Shown piece after piece: positions 18,308-27,606 of a DNA stretch of 64,000 nt; position 1 is the first letter of the stretch, and each line of letters starts with the position of its first letter. Origin of the DNA: Mariniphaga sediminis. Its GTDB lineage: Bacteria; Bacteroidota; Bacteroidia; Bacteroidales; Prolixibacteraceae. The stretch covers positions 1-64,000 of the forward strand of contig NZ_QWET01000015.1 in the NCBI RefSeq assembly GCF_003573545.1, in the 5' to 3' direction. The position numbers were made by a program, and so were the translations under genes. The notes under the pieces were generated by a model. It was not told the origin of the DNA and ran no database searches. It worked only from the letters and a program-made list of their open reading frames with translations.

Positions 18308-18439
18308 GGGAAAATATGATAACTCTTTCCGGGAGAGAATAAATATTCATAACTTTAGTTTGAAAAAAAGAGCAAAAGGATTAAACAATTTTCTGGAAAC
18401 GAGGTATATAATATTTTGTCATTGTAAAATATAAAAAGA

Positions 18440-19444
18440 ATGGAAAACAGGAGAACATTTTTAAAATCGTTGGCTGGGCTCACTGCAGGTTTATCACTTC
18501 ATAGTGCGGCCTTTGGAAAGGATGTTGAAACAGACCGGCTTGGTGAGATTTTGCCCAAACGGAAATTTGGCCGGACCGGGGAGTATGTTACCATCCTGGG
18601 AACAGGGGGGTATCATGTTGGCTGGACAACAGAACGCGATGCGCAGGAAGTGATTGAAGCGGCCCTGGAAGGAGGAGTGCGGTTTTTTGACACGGCAGAG
18701 AGCTATTCAAGTGGTGTGAGCGAAGAACGTTACGGCAAATACCTTACGCCCAAATACCGTGATTTGATTTTTTTGATGACCAAAACAACCGGGAATGATG
18801 CCAAAACAGTGCAGGAACACCTTGAGGGGTCACTGCGCCGCCTGAAGGTAGACCAGATTGATTTGTACCAGGTACACTCTCTTCGTACACCGCAGGATGT
18901 GGACAACCGAATTGAAAACGGTGTGTTGGATGTGCTCCTGAAAGCAAAGGAGCAGGGAAAAATCAGGCATATTGGTTTTACGGGGCACCAGAATCCGTTT
19001 GCCCATACCCGGATGCTGGAGCGTACGGAGGAAAGCGACCTTTTTGACGGCGTTTTAATGCCCGTAAATGTGCTGGATCCTTCTTACTTTAGTTTTACAG
19101 AGAACGTGTTCCCTAAAGCGCTCGATCGTAATCTGGGTATTATGGCTATGAAAACCTTAGCAGACGGCAGGTTTTTTGCCAAAAAGGAGCAGGCCAACTG
19201 GACCAGTGACGATCCCGTTATTCCCAACTACCTGAGCATTAAGGAAGCCATGTATTTTGCGTGGTCGTTACCCATTTCTGTTTTGATTACAGGGAGCGAA
19301 AATGCAACTTATATGCGTGAAAAAATCGCACTGGCACGCTCGTTTACTAGGTTTTCGGAAGAACAGAAAACAGCGCTAATTGAGAAAGTGAGAGATATAG
19401 CTCTTACCGGGAAGGTGGAATATTTTAAGAAACAGGAAGCTTAA
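18440..19444 (+). CDS. Tat-exported aldo/keto reductase
   Basis: A 334-aa NAD(P)-dependent oxidoreductase fold. The N-terminus ENRRTFLKSLAGLTAGL is a twin-arginine signal, so the enzyme is predicted to be folded with cofactor in the cytoplasm and exported. The catalytic tetrad of the superfamily is visible: the aspartate and tyrosine in FFDTAESYSSG, the lysine in FLMTKTTG, and the histidine in LYQVHSL. The C-terminal part holds the family's ITGSEN phosphate-binding-type motif. The physiological substrate is unknown; many Tat-exported relatives in Bacteroidetes are annotated only as oxidoreductases. Confidence 0.88.
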   Translation: MENRRTFLKSLAGLTAGLSLHSAAFGKDVETDRLGEILPKRKFGRTGEYVTILGTGGYHVGWTTERDAQEVIEAALEGGVRFFDTAESYSSGVSEERYGKYLTPKYRDLIFLMTKTTGNDAKTVQEHLEGSLRRLKVDQIDLYQVHSLRTPQDVDNRIENGVLDVLLKAKEQGKIRHIGFTGHQNPFAHTRMLERTEESDLFDGVLMPVNVLDPSYFSFTENVFPKALDRNLGIMAMKTLADGRFFAKKEQANWTSDDPVIPNYLSIKEAMYFAWSLPISVLITGSENATYMREKIALARSFTRFSEEQKTALIEKVRDIALTGKVEYFKKQEA

Positions 19445-19493
19445 AAATTGATTAAGCTTGGGGATTTAACTGCCGGCAATTTCCATAAAAATT

Positions 19494-19501
19494 TATCTTT
19501 G
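19494..19501 (+). promoter_or_regulatory. Putative -7 element of pgi
   Basis: TATCTTTG is an exact TAnnTTTG match, 82 bp before the pgi start. Confidence 0.45.
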
Positions 19502-19583
19502 CAGCAATTTAGTACAGTCATGGTACCGCATAAAGTGATACCATGGCAATTATCCTGTATTTTTTAAATATCAAAGATTAAAT

Positions 19584-21230
19584 ATGTTGCCGAAGATAAA
19601 TCCAACAACAACCGCCGCCTGGAAAAAACTGGAAACGTATTATGCTGCTTTCAGTGAGACACATATAAAAGAACTTTTTCAAAAAGATGCTGATCGTTTT
19701 GAAAAGTATTCTGTGAAGTTTGAAGATATTCTGGTCGATTTTTCCAAGAACCGGGTAGACGATTCTGTTCGGAGCCTGCTGGTGGAGCTGGCCGGTGAAT
19801 GCAAGTTGCAGGATGCTATCGAAAGTATGTTTTCCGGCGAAAAAATCAATGCTACCGAAAACCGGGCTGTTTTACACACTGCTTTGCGTAACCGGAGTAA
19901 TTCGGCTATTTTGGTTGACGGCAACGATGTAATGCCCGAAGTGAATGCGGTACTCGCCCAAATGAAGGATTTTTCGGAGAAGGTTATTTCGGGCGAATGG
20001 AAAGGTTATTCCGGCAAAGAGATTATCGACATTGTGAACATTGGTATTGGCGGTTCAGACCTGGGCCCGCTGATGGTGACCGAGGCGCTGAAACCTTATA
20101 AAAACCACCTCAACCTCCATTTTGTGTCGAATGTGGACGGAACCCACATGGCCGAAACTTTGAAACAGGTCACTCCTGAAACAACCCTTTTTGTTGTGGC
20201 TTCAAAAACGTTTACCACACAGGAAACCATGACCAATGCTAATACAGCCCGCGACTGGTTTTTGAAAACAGCCCGCGACGAAGGCTTCATAAAAAATCAT
20301 TTTGTGGCGGTTTCCACCAACGAAAAGGAGGTGGCTGCATTCGGCATCGATACAAAAAATATGTTCCGTTTTTGGGATTGGGTTGGCGGACGTTACTCCC
20401 TGTGGTCGGCCATCGGGCTTTCTATTGCCTGTGGTATTGGCTTTGATAATTACGTGGAGTTGCTGGAAGGCGCCCATGCTATGGACAATCACTTTCGCCA
20501 TACCGATTTGGATAAAAATATTCCTGTTATACTGGCTTTGTTTGGTATCTGGTATAATAATTTTTACGGGGCCGAAACGGAAGCTATCCTGCCTTACGAC
20601 CAATACATGCACAGGTTTGCAGCCTACTTTCAGCAGGGGAACATGGAAAGTAACGGGAAATATGTAGATCGCAGCGGAGAGCCGGTGGATTATCAAACCG
20701 GTCCTGTTATCTGGGGTGAGCCGGGAACCAACGGGCAACATGCTTTTTATCAGCTTATTCATCAGGGCACAAAACTGATTCCTTGCGATTTTATTGCTGC
20801 AGCTATTAATCATAATCAGTTAGGGGATCATCATCCAAAACTGTTGGCTAACTTTTTTGCCCAAACCGAAGCCATGATGGTGGGAAAAACTGAAAGTCAG
20901 GTTGTAGCCGAATTGAAAGCTGCCGGGAAAAACAATGAAGAGATTGCCGCCCTCCTGCCGTTTAAGGTTTTCCGGGGTAATATTCCTACGAACTCTATCC
21001 TGGTTAAAAAACTGACGCCACGTGTCCTCGGATCGTTGATTGCCATGTACGAACACAAAATTTTTGTGCAGGGCGTTATCTGGAATATTTTTAGTTTCGA
21101 CCAGTGGGGCGTGGAGCTGGGCAAACAACTGGCCAATGCTATCCTTCCGGAGCTTTTGGGTGATGAAAAAGTAACTGACCACGATGCCTCCACCAACGGA
21201 CTGATCAACGCGTACAAAAAAATGCGTTAG
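19584..21230 (+). CDS. pgi: Glucose-6-phosphate isomerase
   Basis: A 548-aa cytosolic glycolytic enzyme interconverting glucose 6-phosphate and fructose 6-phosphate. Conserved blocks are intact: [11 protein letters not shown] near residue 155, SKTFTTQET, the PGI signature [16 protein letters not shown] (about 264-279), [18 protein letters not shown], and the C-terminal signature with [14 protein letters not shown]. The length matches the E. coli-type enzyme. It stands alone between the aldo/keto reductase and the Crp/Fnr gene, with its own promoter-like motif and a weak hairpin after the stop (CCGACT/AGTCGG at about 21243-21265). Confidence 0.97.
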   Translation: MLPKINPTTTAAWKKLETYYAAFSETHIKELFQKDADRFEKYSVKFEDILVDFSKNRVDDSVRSLLVELAGECKLQDAIESMFSGEKINATENRAVLHTALRNRSNSAILVDGNDVMPEVNAVLAQMKDFSEKVISGEWKGYSGKEIIDIVNIGIGGSDLGPLMVTEALKPYKNHLNLHFVSNVDGTHMAETLKQVTPETTLFVVASKTFTTQETMTNANTARDWFLKTARDEGFIKNHFVAVSTNEKEVAAFGIDTKNMFRFWDWVGGRYSLWSAIGLSIACGIGFDNYVELLEGAHAMDNHFRHTDLDKNIPVILALFGIWYNNFYGAETEAILPYDQYMHRFAAYFQQGNMESNGKYVDRSGEPVDYQTGPVIWGEPGTNGQHAFYQLIHQGTKLIPCDFIAAAINHNQLGDHHPKLLANFFAQTEAMMVGKTESQVVAELKAAGKNNEEIAALLPFKVFRGNIPTNSILVKKLTPRVLGSLIAMYEHKIFVQGVIWNIFSFDQWGVELGKQLANAILPELLGDEKVTDHDASTNGLINAYKKMR

Positions 21231-21609
21231 GGGGTGCATCTGTCCGACTGCATAGAAGGTAGTCGGCCCATTTTAATCTACTTGCAGAAAGCAACGTAGT
21301 TTTGCTGAGTCAGAAAAATATTGAGGTATCTTGGCCTTGAAGGGGTGCGAGTATGTTGTTTTTTGTCTGTAAACTTATTGATGTAAGAGCAAACCCGGTA
21401 AATGTATTTTTTATTTGTGCCGAAGCGTTAATAAACAGTTTTTATCCTGGAGTAAGGTTGTTATTTTGAAAGTAGCCGAATTCTGCTTCTGTTCAGGTAT
21501 TCAAAATTGCGTAACTAAATGATACAGCAGGGCAAAATAACCGTTAAAAAAGGAGGGTATTTTGGCAAAATTTTTAACTTTGATGCTGTAAAACATGTTA
21601 TAGGCATAT
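21231..21609. other. Intergenic region between pgi and the Crp/Fnr gene
   Basis: A 379-bp stretch. It holds a short hairpin near 21243-21265 (CCGACT/AGTCGG, no T run) and a TAACTTTG -7 element at 21575-21582. No convincing small gene or RNA is seen. Confidence 0.6.
21575..21582 (+). promoter_or_regulatory. Putative -7 element of the Crp/Fnr gene
   Basis: TAACTTTG matches TAnnTTTG exactly, 27 bp before the start codon. Confidence 0.45.
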
Positions 21610-22311
21610 ATGTTAAGTTCAGAAATGGGAATAAAAGATATACTTGAGAATCCGAATTCTATTTTTTATTTGTTAAGCCGGGAAGAAAAAGAGGAATTAG
21701 AGAGGCACATTTCACTGGCTCACTATAAAAAGAATGAGTTTGTTTTTAAAGAAGGAGACAAGCCTTCGGGTTTTATGATATTGGTGAACGGCAAAGTAAA
21801 AATCTTTAAGGAAGGAGTTGGTGGTCGCGAACAAATAATCCGTATGGCTAGGCCTCTGGGTATTATCGGTTACCGTGCCCTGTTTGCTGAAGAAAATCAT
21901 ATTGCCTCTGCTGTTACCATTGAAGAATCAATGATTTGTACTATCTCGCCTGATTTTGTATTGAACAAGGCGCTTCAAAACAATCATTTTTCCCTTCGGA
22001 TTATCCGGAAACTTTCCACGGAACTGGGTTTTTCCAATGCCCGCACCGTTACGCTGACGCAGAAACATATTCGCGGGCGGTTGGCTGAATCGCTCCTGTT
22101 GCTGAAAGATAAATACGGTTTTGAGCATGACGGCACCACCCTGAAAGTATACCTTTCGCGCGAAGACATTGCCAACCTTTCGAATATGACCACTTCCAAT
22201 GCCATTCGCACCCTTTCAACTTTTGCCAACGAGAAGGTAATTGCCATCGACGGGCGGAAAATAAAAATTTTGGATTCTCACCGGCTGGATAGAATCAGCA
22301 AGCTGGGATGA
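21610..22311 (+). CDS. Crp/Fnr family transcriptional regulator
   Basis: A 233-aa regulator. The N-terminal cyclic-nucleotide-binding-type beta roll covers about residues 18-125 (KEGDKPSGFMILVNGKVKIF). A dimer helix and a winged helix-turn-helix follow (LSREDIANLSNMTTSNAIRTLSTF, about 180-203). No FNR-type N-terminal cysteine cluster is visible, so an iron-sulfur oxygen sensor is unlikely. A second ATG at 21625 is an alternative start. The stop codon directly abuts the stop of the convergent murF-alr gene, with no intergenic base. Effector and targets are unknown. Confidence 0.9.
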   Translation: MLSSEMGIKDILENPNSIFYLLSREEKEELERHISLAHYKKNEFVFKEGDKPSGFMILVNGKVKIFKEGVGGREQIIRMARPLGIIGYRALFAEENHIASAVTIEESMICTISPDFVLNKALQNNHFSLRIIRKLSTELGFSNARTVTLTQKHIRGRLAESLLLLKDKYGFEHDGTTLKVYLSREDIANLSNMTTSNAIRTLSTFANEKVIAIDGRKIKILDSHRLDRISKLG

Positions 22312-24783
22312 TCATTCGTGTAAGTAAACCCTTTTTACACGTTGCGAAATACCTGTCAATACTTCATACGGAATGGTGGCTGTTTTTTGAGCTACTTCGC
22401 TAATCGAAATATGTGGGCCGAAAAATTCCACTGAATCACCCGGCTGCGCTTTTAAATCCGTTACATCCAGCATCAGCATATCCATGCAAATGTTTCCAAT
22501 TACAGGTACGCGTTGTCCCTTTAAATAGGCCTCCCCGTTGCTATTTCCCAATTTGCGATCAAGACCGTCGGCATAGCCCACGGGAACCACTGCAATTTCG
22601 GTTTCGCGTTCAATTTGGCCTTTTCTGCTATAACCTACTGTCTCGCCGGGTTTCAGCTTTTTTATCTGCGAAATAATGCTTTTAAACGTACTGATATTCT
22701 GCAATGGCAGCCCGGTAACCGAAACACCGTAAAGCCCGATTCCCAGCCGCACCATTTCCATCTGTTTCCCGGGGAAACGTTCTATGCCGGAAGAGTTTAA
22801 AATGTGCCGGTCGATTTTGTAAGGGAGCCTTGAGATTATTTTGTCGGACAGTACGTCGAACCGTTGAAATTGTTCGTGTGTAAAATCATCGAATGTGGGG
22901 TCGTCGCTAGTGGCAAGATGCGAAAAGACGGAAACGATTTTTAGCCGGTTGTTTTGTTCCAGACTTGAAAGGATACTTTCAATTTCTTCCTCTGTTTTAA
23001 AGCCAAGACGGTTCATCCCGGTTTCTAATTTCAGGTGAATGGGAAATTGTTGCAGGGCATTTCTGTCCACCGCTTCTTCAAATGCCTCCAGTAGTTTTAT
23101 GCTGTAAATGTTTGGTTCCAGCCGGTAGTCAATTATATGCTGGAAACTGTGTTCTTCGGGGTTCATAACAATCAGGGGTATTTGAATCCCGGCCTGTCGC
23201 AGTTCCACACCCTCGTCGGCTACGGCCACTGCCAGGTAATCCACATTCTGGAACTGTAAAAGTTTGGCAATCTCCACATCCCCTGTTCCGTAAGAAAAGG
23301 CTTTCACCATTACCATGGTTTTAGTGGAAGGGTGGAGTAGTCCACGAAAAATATTCAGGTTGTGTACCAGGGCATTTAAATCGATTTCCAATACGGTTTG
23401 ATGTGCCTTTTGCTGCAGTAGCGAAGAGATTTTTTCAAAGGTAAAAGCCCGGGCCCCTTTTATTAAAATGATGGAATCGGAAAAGCGGGTTCGCAGAAAT
23501 TCTTGTTCAAAATCTTCGGTGGAGGGGTAAAATGCTTTTTGTAACGAAAAGGCATCCTGGTGAGCTGAGATTTTCGGACCAATGCCCACCAACCTATCAA
23601 TTTCCCATCGTTGTAACAAATGGTTAACCTGACGGTACAGTTCGTCTTCCGGAATCCCGGTTTGCTGAATATCGGAAAGGATAACCTGCTTCTTTTTGTG
23701 GCCTTTTTTTGCTTGCTGATGCAGCACCGAAAGGGCAATGGAAAGAGATGCCAGGTCAGAATTGTAGTAGTCGTTAATAAGCAGACAGTTATTGATTCCT
23801 TGTTTAATTTCTAACCGCATGGCCACCGGGGCAAGCTGCCCGAACCGGGATAAAATTTTTTCGGTATTTTCGGACAGAATCCAGGCCGTGGCAAAACAAT
23901 GACAGGCATTTTCTACCGATGAAGCATCGGTAAACGGGATTTTAAAATGGTATTTTTTTTCACTAATCCGGGCTTCAAGAGTTGTGTTTCCGTTTTCCTG
24001 ATACGTAGTAAATTGAATGAGCGCCTTGTTGTTTTGCCGTGTCCAGCTTACTGCTTCCACTCCATGACTTTTGCAGAACGCCTGGACCAGCGGGGTGGTA
24101 TTTTTATCGTCAACGCAAAATACCAGCTTTTTGGCTTTTGAAAACAACAGCAACTTTTCCTCTGTTTTCTGCTGTTTCGATTGAAAGTTTTCCTGATGGG
24201 CATCCCCAATATTGGTAAGAATTCCTATTTCAGGTTGAATAATGGGGGCGAGCTTTTTCATCTCTTCCGACTTTGAAATGCCAGCCTCCAAAATTCCAAG
24301 ATTAAAGTGGTTGTCCATCAGTAACACTGAAAGCGGCACTCCTATTTGTGAATTGTAGCTTTTGGGACTGCGAACAATCCTGAACTCTTCTGAAAGCAGT
24401 TCGTGCAGCCACTCTTTTACAATCGTTTTGCCGTTACTTCCTGTAATACCTACCACCGGATACTGAAATTTTTTACGGTGATACTCCGCCAAATGCTGCA
24501 GGGCTTTTGTGGTGTCTTCCACCTGAATAAAAGCTGCATCAGGAGTAATAGAGGACGCATCGGAAACCACAAAGGCGTTTAACCCTTTTTTTTCTAAGTT
24601 GGAAATATATTTGTGCCCGTTGTTTCGTGGACCAGTTAGTGCAAAAAACAAGGCATTTTCTCCTTTAAAAAAAGTGCGACTGTCGGTTACAATTTGTTTT
24701 ATTTTTTGGTCTGAAAAACCGGTATGATCTACCAGCTTTCCATGAACAATGGTTGCAATTTCAGAAAGTGTATATTCAATCAT
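22312..24783 (-). CDS. murF-alr: Bifunctional MurF/alanine racemase fusion
   Basis: A single chain of about 823 aa joining two peptidoglycan enzymes. The N-terminal half (to about residue 445) is a Mur ligase that adds D-Ala-D-Ala to the UDP-MurNAc-tripeptide, with P-loop GITGSNGKT. The C-terminal half is a PLP alanine racemase: the Schiff-base lysine lies in MVKAFSYGTG, and VPVGYADGLDR and GNICMDMLMLDV are conserved. Such fusions are typical of Bacteroidetes. The start MIEYTLSE is preferred; an in-frame ATG 24 bp upstream (24807) is possible. Ddl, which supplies D-Ala-D-Ala, is encoded 16 kb downstream. Confidence 0.95.
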   Translation of the reverse strand: MIEYTLSEIATIVHGKLVDHTGFSDQKIKQIVTDSRTFFKGENALFFALTGPRNNGHKYISNLEKKGLNAFVVSDASSITPDAAFIQVEDTTKALQHLAEYHRKKFQYPVVGITGSNGKTIVKEWLHELLSEEFRIVRSPKSYNSQIGVPLSVLLMDNHFNLGILEAGISKSEEMKKLAPIIQPEIGILTNIGDAHQENFQSKQQKTEEKLLLFSKAKKLVFCVDDKNTTPLVQAFCKSHGVEAVSWTRQNNKALIQFTTYQENGNTTLEARISEKKYHFKIPFTDASSVENACHCFATAWILSENTEKILSRFGQLAPVAMRLEIKQGINNCLLINDYYNSDLASLSIALSVLHQQAKKGHKKKQVILSDIQQTGIPEDELYRQVNHLLQRWEIDRLVGIGPKISAHQDAFSLQKAFYPSTEDFEQEFLRTRFSDSIILIKGARAFTFEKISSLLQQKAHQTVLEIDLNALVHNLNIFRGLLHPSTKTMVMVKAFSYGTGDVEIAKLLQFQNVDYLAVAVADEGVELRQAGIQIPLIVMNPEEHSFQHIIDYRLEPNIYSIKLLEAFEEAVDRNALQQFPIHLKLETGMNRLGFKTEEEIESILSSLEQNNRLKIVSVFSHLATSDDPTFDDFTHEQFQRFDVLSDKIISRLPYKIDRHILNSSGIERFPGKQMEMVRLGIGLYGVSVTGLPLQNISTFKSIISQIKKLKPGETVGYSRKGQIERETEIAVVPVGYADGLDRKLGNSNGEAYLKGQRVPVIGNICMDMLMLDVTDLKAQPGDSVEFFGPHISISEVAQKTATIPYEVLTGISQRVKRVYLHE

Positions 24784-24865
24784 TTCGTGCTTTTGTAGCC
24801 AAATCATTTATCCTTTAATAAACATGTAGCGTTGGATGAATAAGAAATTAAAATTAGTATTTTTA

Positions 24866-24873
24866 CAAAATTA
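24866..24873 (-). promoter_or_regulatory. Putative -7 element of murF-alr
   Basis: Minus-strand TAATTTTG matches TAnnTTTG exactly, within the divergent region shared with the acidic protein gene. Confidence 0.4.
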
Positions 24874-24901
24874 AACTTAAAAAACAATAGCCCGGCAAAG
24901 A

Positions 24902-25660
24902 ATGGAAAATAAAAAACTCGTAAATATTTTGCTGAAGGACATGGGCGAACTCGAAGAGTTGATTGCCGAAATGAAGTCAACCCGGCGTTTCGATGCACTG
25001 GAGGTGGAGCTGGTACACACCCGTGCCAAAGGGATTTTACAGCTAATGCAACTGCTTGATGTAAAAGAAGAACCGACGCAGGAAGACATTCGGGAAGAGA
25101 TAGAAAATGTAGAAAGGCTGAAAGAAGAGGCGGAGAAGAAGTTGTTTGAAAATGAAGATGTTTTGCCGGAGAAGCAACGCGAGGAAGAAACGCAGGAGGA
25201 GGCTCCAATGCAGATAGTAGAGGAGGTGAAAATCACGGAAGTAGTTGAAGAGGATTCATCGCACAAAGAGGAACCCATAGAGAAGTTAGAAGAAGAGGAT
25301 GAGGATATGCTGGAAGAAGAGACGGTTGAGAGTGGAAGTAATTCACGGCTTGGTGATAGCTTTTTAATAGGAAAATCGGTGAATGATTTACTATCCGGGA
25401 GCCAAAAGTTGGAGTTCAAGTTGTCGAACCGGCGGGTGAGTAGTATTCAGGCAGCCATTGGCATTAATGACCGGTTTCAGTATATCCGGGAGCTGTTCGA
25501 GGGCAACAATGAAAAATTTCAGGAAGCGGTAAAAATTCTCGACTCTAAACAAAATATTAAAGAGGCAGTGGATTACCTTCGTGCCCATTATAAATGGAAG
25601 AAAAATGAAACTAGCCTCAAATTTATAAACCTTGTAAAACGCAGGTTTCAAGATGAATGA
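24902..25660 (+). CDS. Conserved acidic coiled-coil protein of unknown function
   Basis: A 252-aa soluble protein with three parts. The N-terminal helical region (about 1-65, ELEELIAEMKSTRRFD) is likely coiled. A very acidic Glu-rich middle (about 65-155) looks disordered. A compact C-terminal domain (about 160-252) contains LSNRRVSSIQAAIGINDRF and a final basic YKWKKNE region. No catalytic motif or signal peptide is visible. Its stop overlaps the rsmI start by 8 bp, indicating translational coupling. Proteins with this C-terminal pattern occur as hypothetical proteins in Bacteroidetes; the function is unknown. Confidence 0.75.
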   Translation: MENKKLVNILLKDMGELEELIAEMKSTRRFDALEVELVHTRAKGILQLMQLLDVKEEPTQEDIREEIENVERLKEEAEKKLFENEDVLPEKQREEETQEEAPMQIVEEVKITEVVEEDSSHKEEPIEKLEEEDEDMLEEETVESGSNSRLGDSFLIGKSVNDLLSGSQKLEFKLSNRRVSSIQAAIGINDRFQYIRELFEGNNEKFQEAVKILDSKQNIKEAVDYLRAHYKWKKNETSLKFINLVKRRFQDE

Positions 25661-26348
25661 GCAGGGAAAGCTGGTTCTGGTTCCTACCCCCATCGGCAAT
25701 CTCGACGACATTACATTGCGGTCCATTGCTACACTTAAAGAGGCTGATCTAATTCTGGCTGAGGATACCCGTGTTTCATCCAAATTATTGCACCATCTGG
25801 GTATCGATAAAAAGCTTACCCCACATCATAAGTTTAACGAACATAAGACCATTTCGGGTATTGTCGTAAGATTACAGCAGGGGCAACGAATTGCACTGAT
25901 TTCGGATGCCGGTACCCCGGGTATTTCTGATCCCGGGTTTTTGCTGGTTCGGGCTTGTGTGGAAAGTGGTGTAGAGGTGGAATGCCTGCCCGGAGCTACC
26001 GCATTGATCCCGGCATTGGCAGTTTCCGGATTGCCTGCCGAACGTTTTGTTTTTGAGGGGTTTCTTCCTCAAAAGAAGGGGCGTCAAAAGCGGTTGCAGC
26101 AACTAGCGGATGAAACGCGTACTCTCATTTTTTATGAATCCCCTTTCAGATTGGTGAAAACCCTGGGGCAACTGAGTGAGACTTTTGGCGGAGAACGCCG
26201 TGCCTGTGTTTGCCGTGAGCTTTCAAAGCTGTTTGAAGAAATCAAACGGGGAACATTAGACGATCTCCAAAAATATTATTTTGAAAATCCCCCCAAGGGA
26301 GAGATAGTGATAGTGGTGGAAGGATTGCCGAAAAAAAAAGGTAGTTGA
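25653..26348 (+). CDS. rsmI: 16S rRNA (cytidine-1402 2'-O)-methyltransferase
   Basis: A 231-aa SAM-dependent enzyme of the tetrapyrrole-methylase fold that methylates C1402 in the decoding centre of 16S rRNA. Family blocks are clear: VPTPIGNLDDITLRS at residues 9-23, LAEDTRVSSKLL, ISDAGTPGISDPG and the ESPFRLVKTL stretch. It is somewhat shorter at the C-terminus than the E. coli enzyme, as is common in this phylum. It overlaps the preceding gene by 8 bp and the next gene by 4 bp, forming a three-gene operon. Confidence 0.93.
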   Translation: MNEQGKLVLVPTPIGNLDDITLRSIATLKEADLILAEDTRVSSKLLHHLGIDKKLTPHHKFNEHKTISGIVVRLQQGQRIALISDAGTPGISDPGFLLVRACVESGVEVECLPGATALIPALAVSGLPAERFVFEGFLPQKKGRQKRLQQLADETRTLIFYESPFRLVKTLGQLSETFGGERRACVCRELSKLFEEIKRGTLDDLQKYYFENPPKGEIVIVVEGLPKKKGS

Positions 26349-27076
26349 ATATACACAGGAGAAAATATACGCATCTTTTTTTCGACCTAGACAATACGTT
26401 GTGGAGTTTTGAAGAAAATTCCCTTGGCGCTATGCAGCTAACTTTTTCTCAATTTTGTTTGGAGTCGCAAGGTGTTGATTTTCTTTCTTTTTTTAATATA
26501 TATTCGAAAAATAACCGGTTGCTTTGGGAAGATTATAGGAATGGGAAGGTGATAAAAAGGGATTTGATGCGGCTTCGTTTTCAGCAAACTCTTGAAGCAT
26601 TCAGGATTGTAGGAATCGACCCCCTGGAAATGAATACATTTTACCTCACTGAAATGCCAAACCAAAAATGCCTGGTTGACGGAACGCCTGAATTGTTAGA
26701 CTATCTGAAAAGGAAAGGGTACTCTATGTTTGTTATTACTAACGGATTCAGGGAGGTTCAGTATAAGAAACTGAAAACAAGTGGTCTGGATGGGTATTTC
26801 TCCAAAGTTTTTATTTCTGAAGATATCAAATCGCCGAAGCCAAACAAAGAGATATTTGAATATGCGGTAAAATCTGCCAATGCCAGAAAGGTTGCCAGTC
26901 TTATGATTGGAGATGACCTGCATGCGGACGTGGCCGGAGCTCTTAATTTTGGAATGGATGCGGTGTGGTTTAACCCGGAAAATAAAACAGACTGCGAAGA
27001 GCCATTGAAAAAGAACCATTCGAAAAATTTGATGTATCGTGTTCACACATTAGCCGGTTTAACACAAATTCTTTGA
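26345..27076 (+). CDS. HAD-family nucleotidase (YjjG-like)
   Basis: A 243-aa cytosolic haloacid-dehalogenase phosphatase. Motif I is FFDLDNTLW (D14 nucleophile, D16), motif II is VITNGF, motif III includes KSPKPNKEIF, and motif IV is MIGDDLHADV. The helical cap in the C1 position matches YjjG/PynA-type 5'-nucleotidases that clean up non-canonical pyrimidine nucleotides. The likely start is a TTG at 26345 overlapping the rsmI stop by 4 bp; no ATG lies between it and motif I. Exact substrate is inference. Confidence 0.85.
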   Translation: MNIHRRKYTHLFFDLDNTLWSFEENSLGAMQLTFSQFCLESQGVDFLSFFNIYSKNNRLLWEDYRNGKVIKRDLMRLRFQQTLEAFRIVGIDPLEMNTFYLTEMPNQKCLVDGTPELLDYLKRKGYSMFVITNGFREVQYKKLKTSGLDGYFSKVFISEDIKSPKPNKEIFEYAVKSANARKVASLMIGDDLHADVAGALNFGMDAVWFNPENKTDCEEPLKKNHSKNLMYRVHTLAGLTQIL

Positions 27077-27177
27077 ATATACTGTAAGAAAAAGAAAGGC
27101 GTTGTGTAATTAAAAAATTATTTTTTTATAACAAACATTTTTTTTTTCAATTCTTTTTTTAAAATTTGCATTTAAAG

Positions 27178-27195
27178 TTTTTTAACATTTGTTAG
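27178..27195 (+). promoter_or_regulatory. Operator-like sequence, copy 1, upstream of susC
   Basis: TTTTTTAACATTTGTTAG contains TAACA-TT-TGTTA, a perfect dyad with a 2-nt centre. It is 17/18 identical to copy 2 at 27589-27606 and, like it, follows a -7-like TAAAATTTG. Confidence 0.45.
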
Positions 27196-27245
27196 TGTAA
27201 CAAACAATATCTCTTGGGATAAACAGAGAAAAAATTAATAATTGT

Positions 27246-27261
27246 ACCTAATCAGTTAGGT
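27246..27261. promoter_or_regulatory. Palindromic site ACCTAA-TCAG-TTAGGT
   Basis: A 6+4+6 dyad in the susC leader. Near-identical half-sites occur at 3-18 (ACCTAATCAGTTAAGG) and, reversed, at 62-73, upstream of the first gene of the window. Recurrence suggests a protein-binding site or a short repeat. Confidence 0.4.
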
Positions 27262-27334
27262 TAATAAGGGAGCATTCCTTTCTTGTTTAGATTATTTAAT
27301 TTGCCGTTTAGTTGCTAACTTAAAAACCAAATTT

Positions 27335-27406
27335 ATGCAAAAAACCGAAAAATCAGCATTTAAACCGGGAAACCATACGATCACAATTTCCATCAAAAAA
27401 AAATGA
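27335..27406 (+). CDS. Possible 23-aa leader peptide or SusC N-terminal relic
   Basis: ATG at 27335 opens a 23-codon frame ending TGA at 27404-27406. The peptide starts MQKTEKSAFKPGNH and ends in KKK. It lies 320 bp before susC. The beginning recalls the N-termini of SusC proteins that carry an extra STN domain, so it may be a decayed remnant; a regulatory leader peptide is the alternative. The evidence is only the open frame and this resemblance, which is from memory. Confidence 0.25.
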   Translation: MQKTEKSAFKPGNHTITISIKKK

Positions 27407-27547
27407 TAAACTGAAATTTGCCGGGAGGAACTCACTCTTCTTATTTTACAATTACCCTTCGTAGATTTTCATCTTTCCTCCTGGCTTTTTCCGCTTTTTA
27501 TTGCGAATTAAATGTGAAAAGTACATTAATTGGCAATTGTAGTTGTA

Positions 27548-27576
27548 TTTGTAATTGAGATCTTTTTTTAAATTTG
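27548..27576 (+). promoter_or_regulatory. Putative susC promoter (TTTG-N17-TAAATTTG)
   Basis: TTTG at 27548-27551 and TAAATTTG at 27569-27576 give a near-consensus Bacteroidetes promoter. The expected start point, near 27583, is just before the operator-like copy at 27589-27606. Confidence 0.55.
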
Positions 27577-27588
27577 TGCTTGTTAGCG

Positions 27589-27606
27589 TTTTTTAACATT
27601 CGTTAG
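27589..27606 (+). promoter_or_regulatory. Operator-like sequence, copy 2, at the susC transcription start
   Basis: TTTTTTAACATTCGTTAG is 17/18 identical to copy 1 at 27178-27195. Its position immediately after the predicted start point is where a repressor or attenuating factor would act. Confidence 0.45.
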
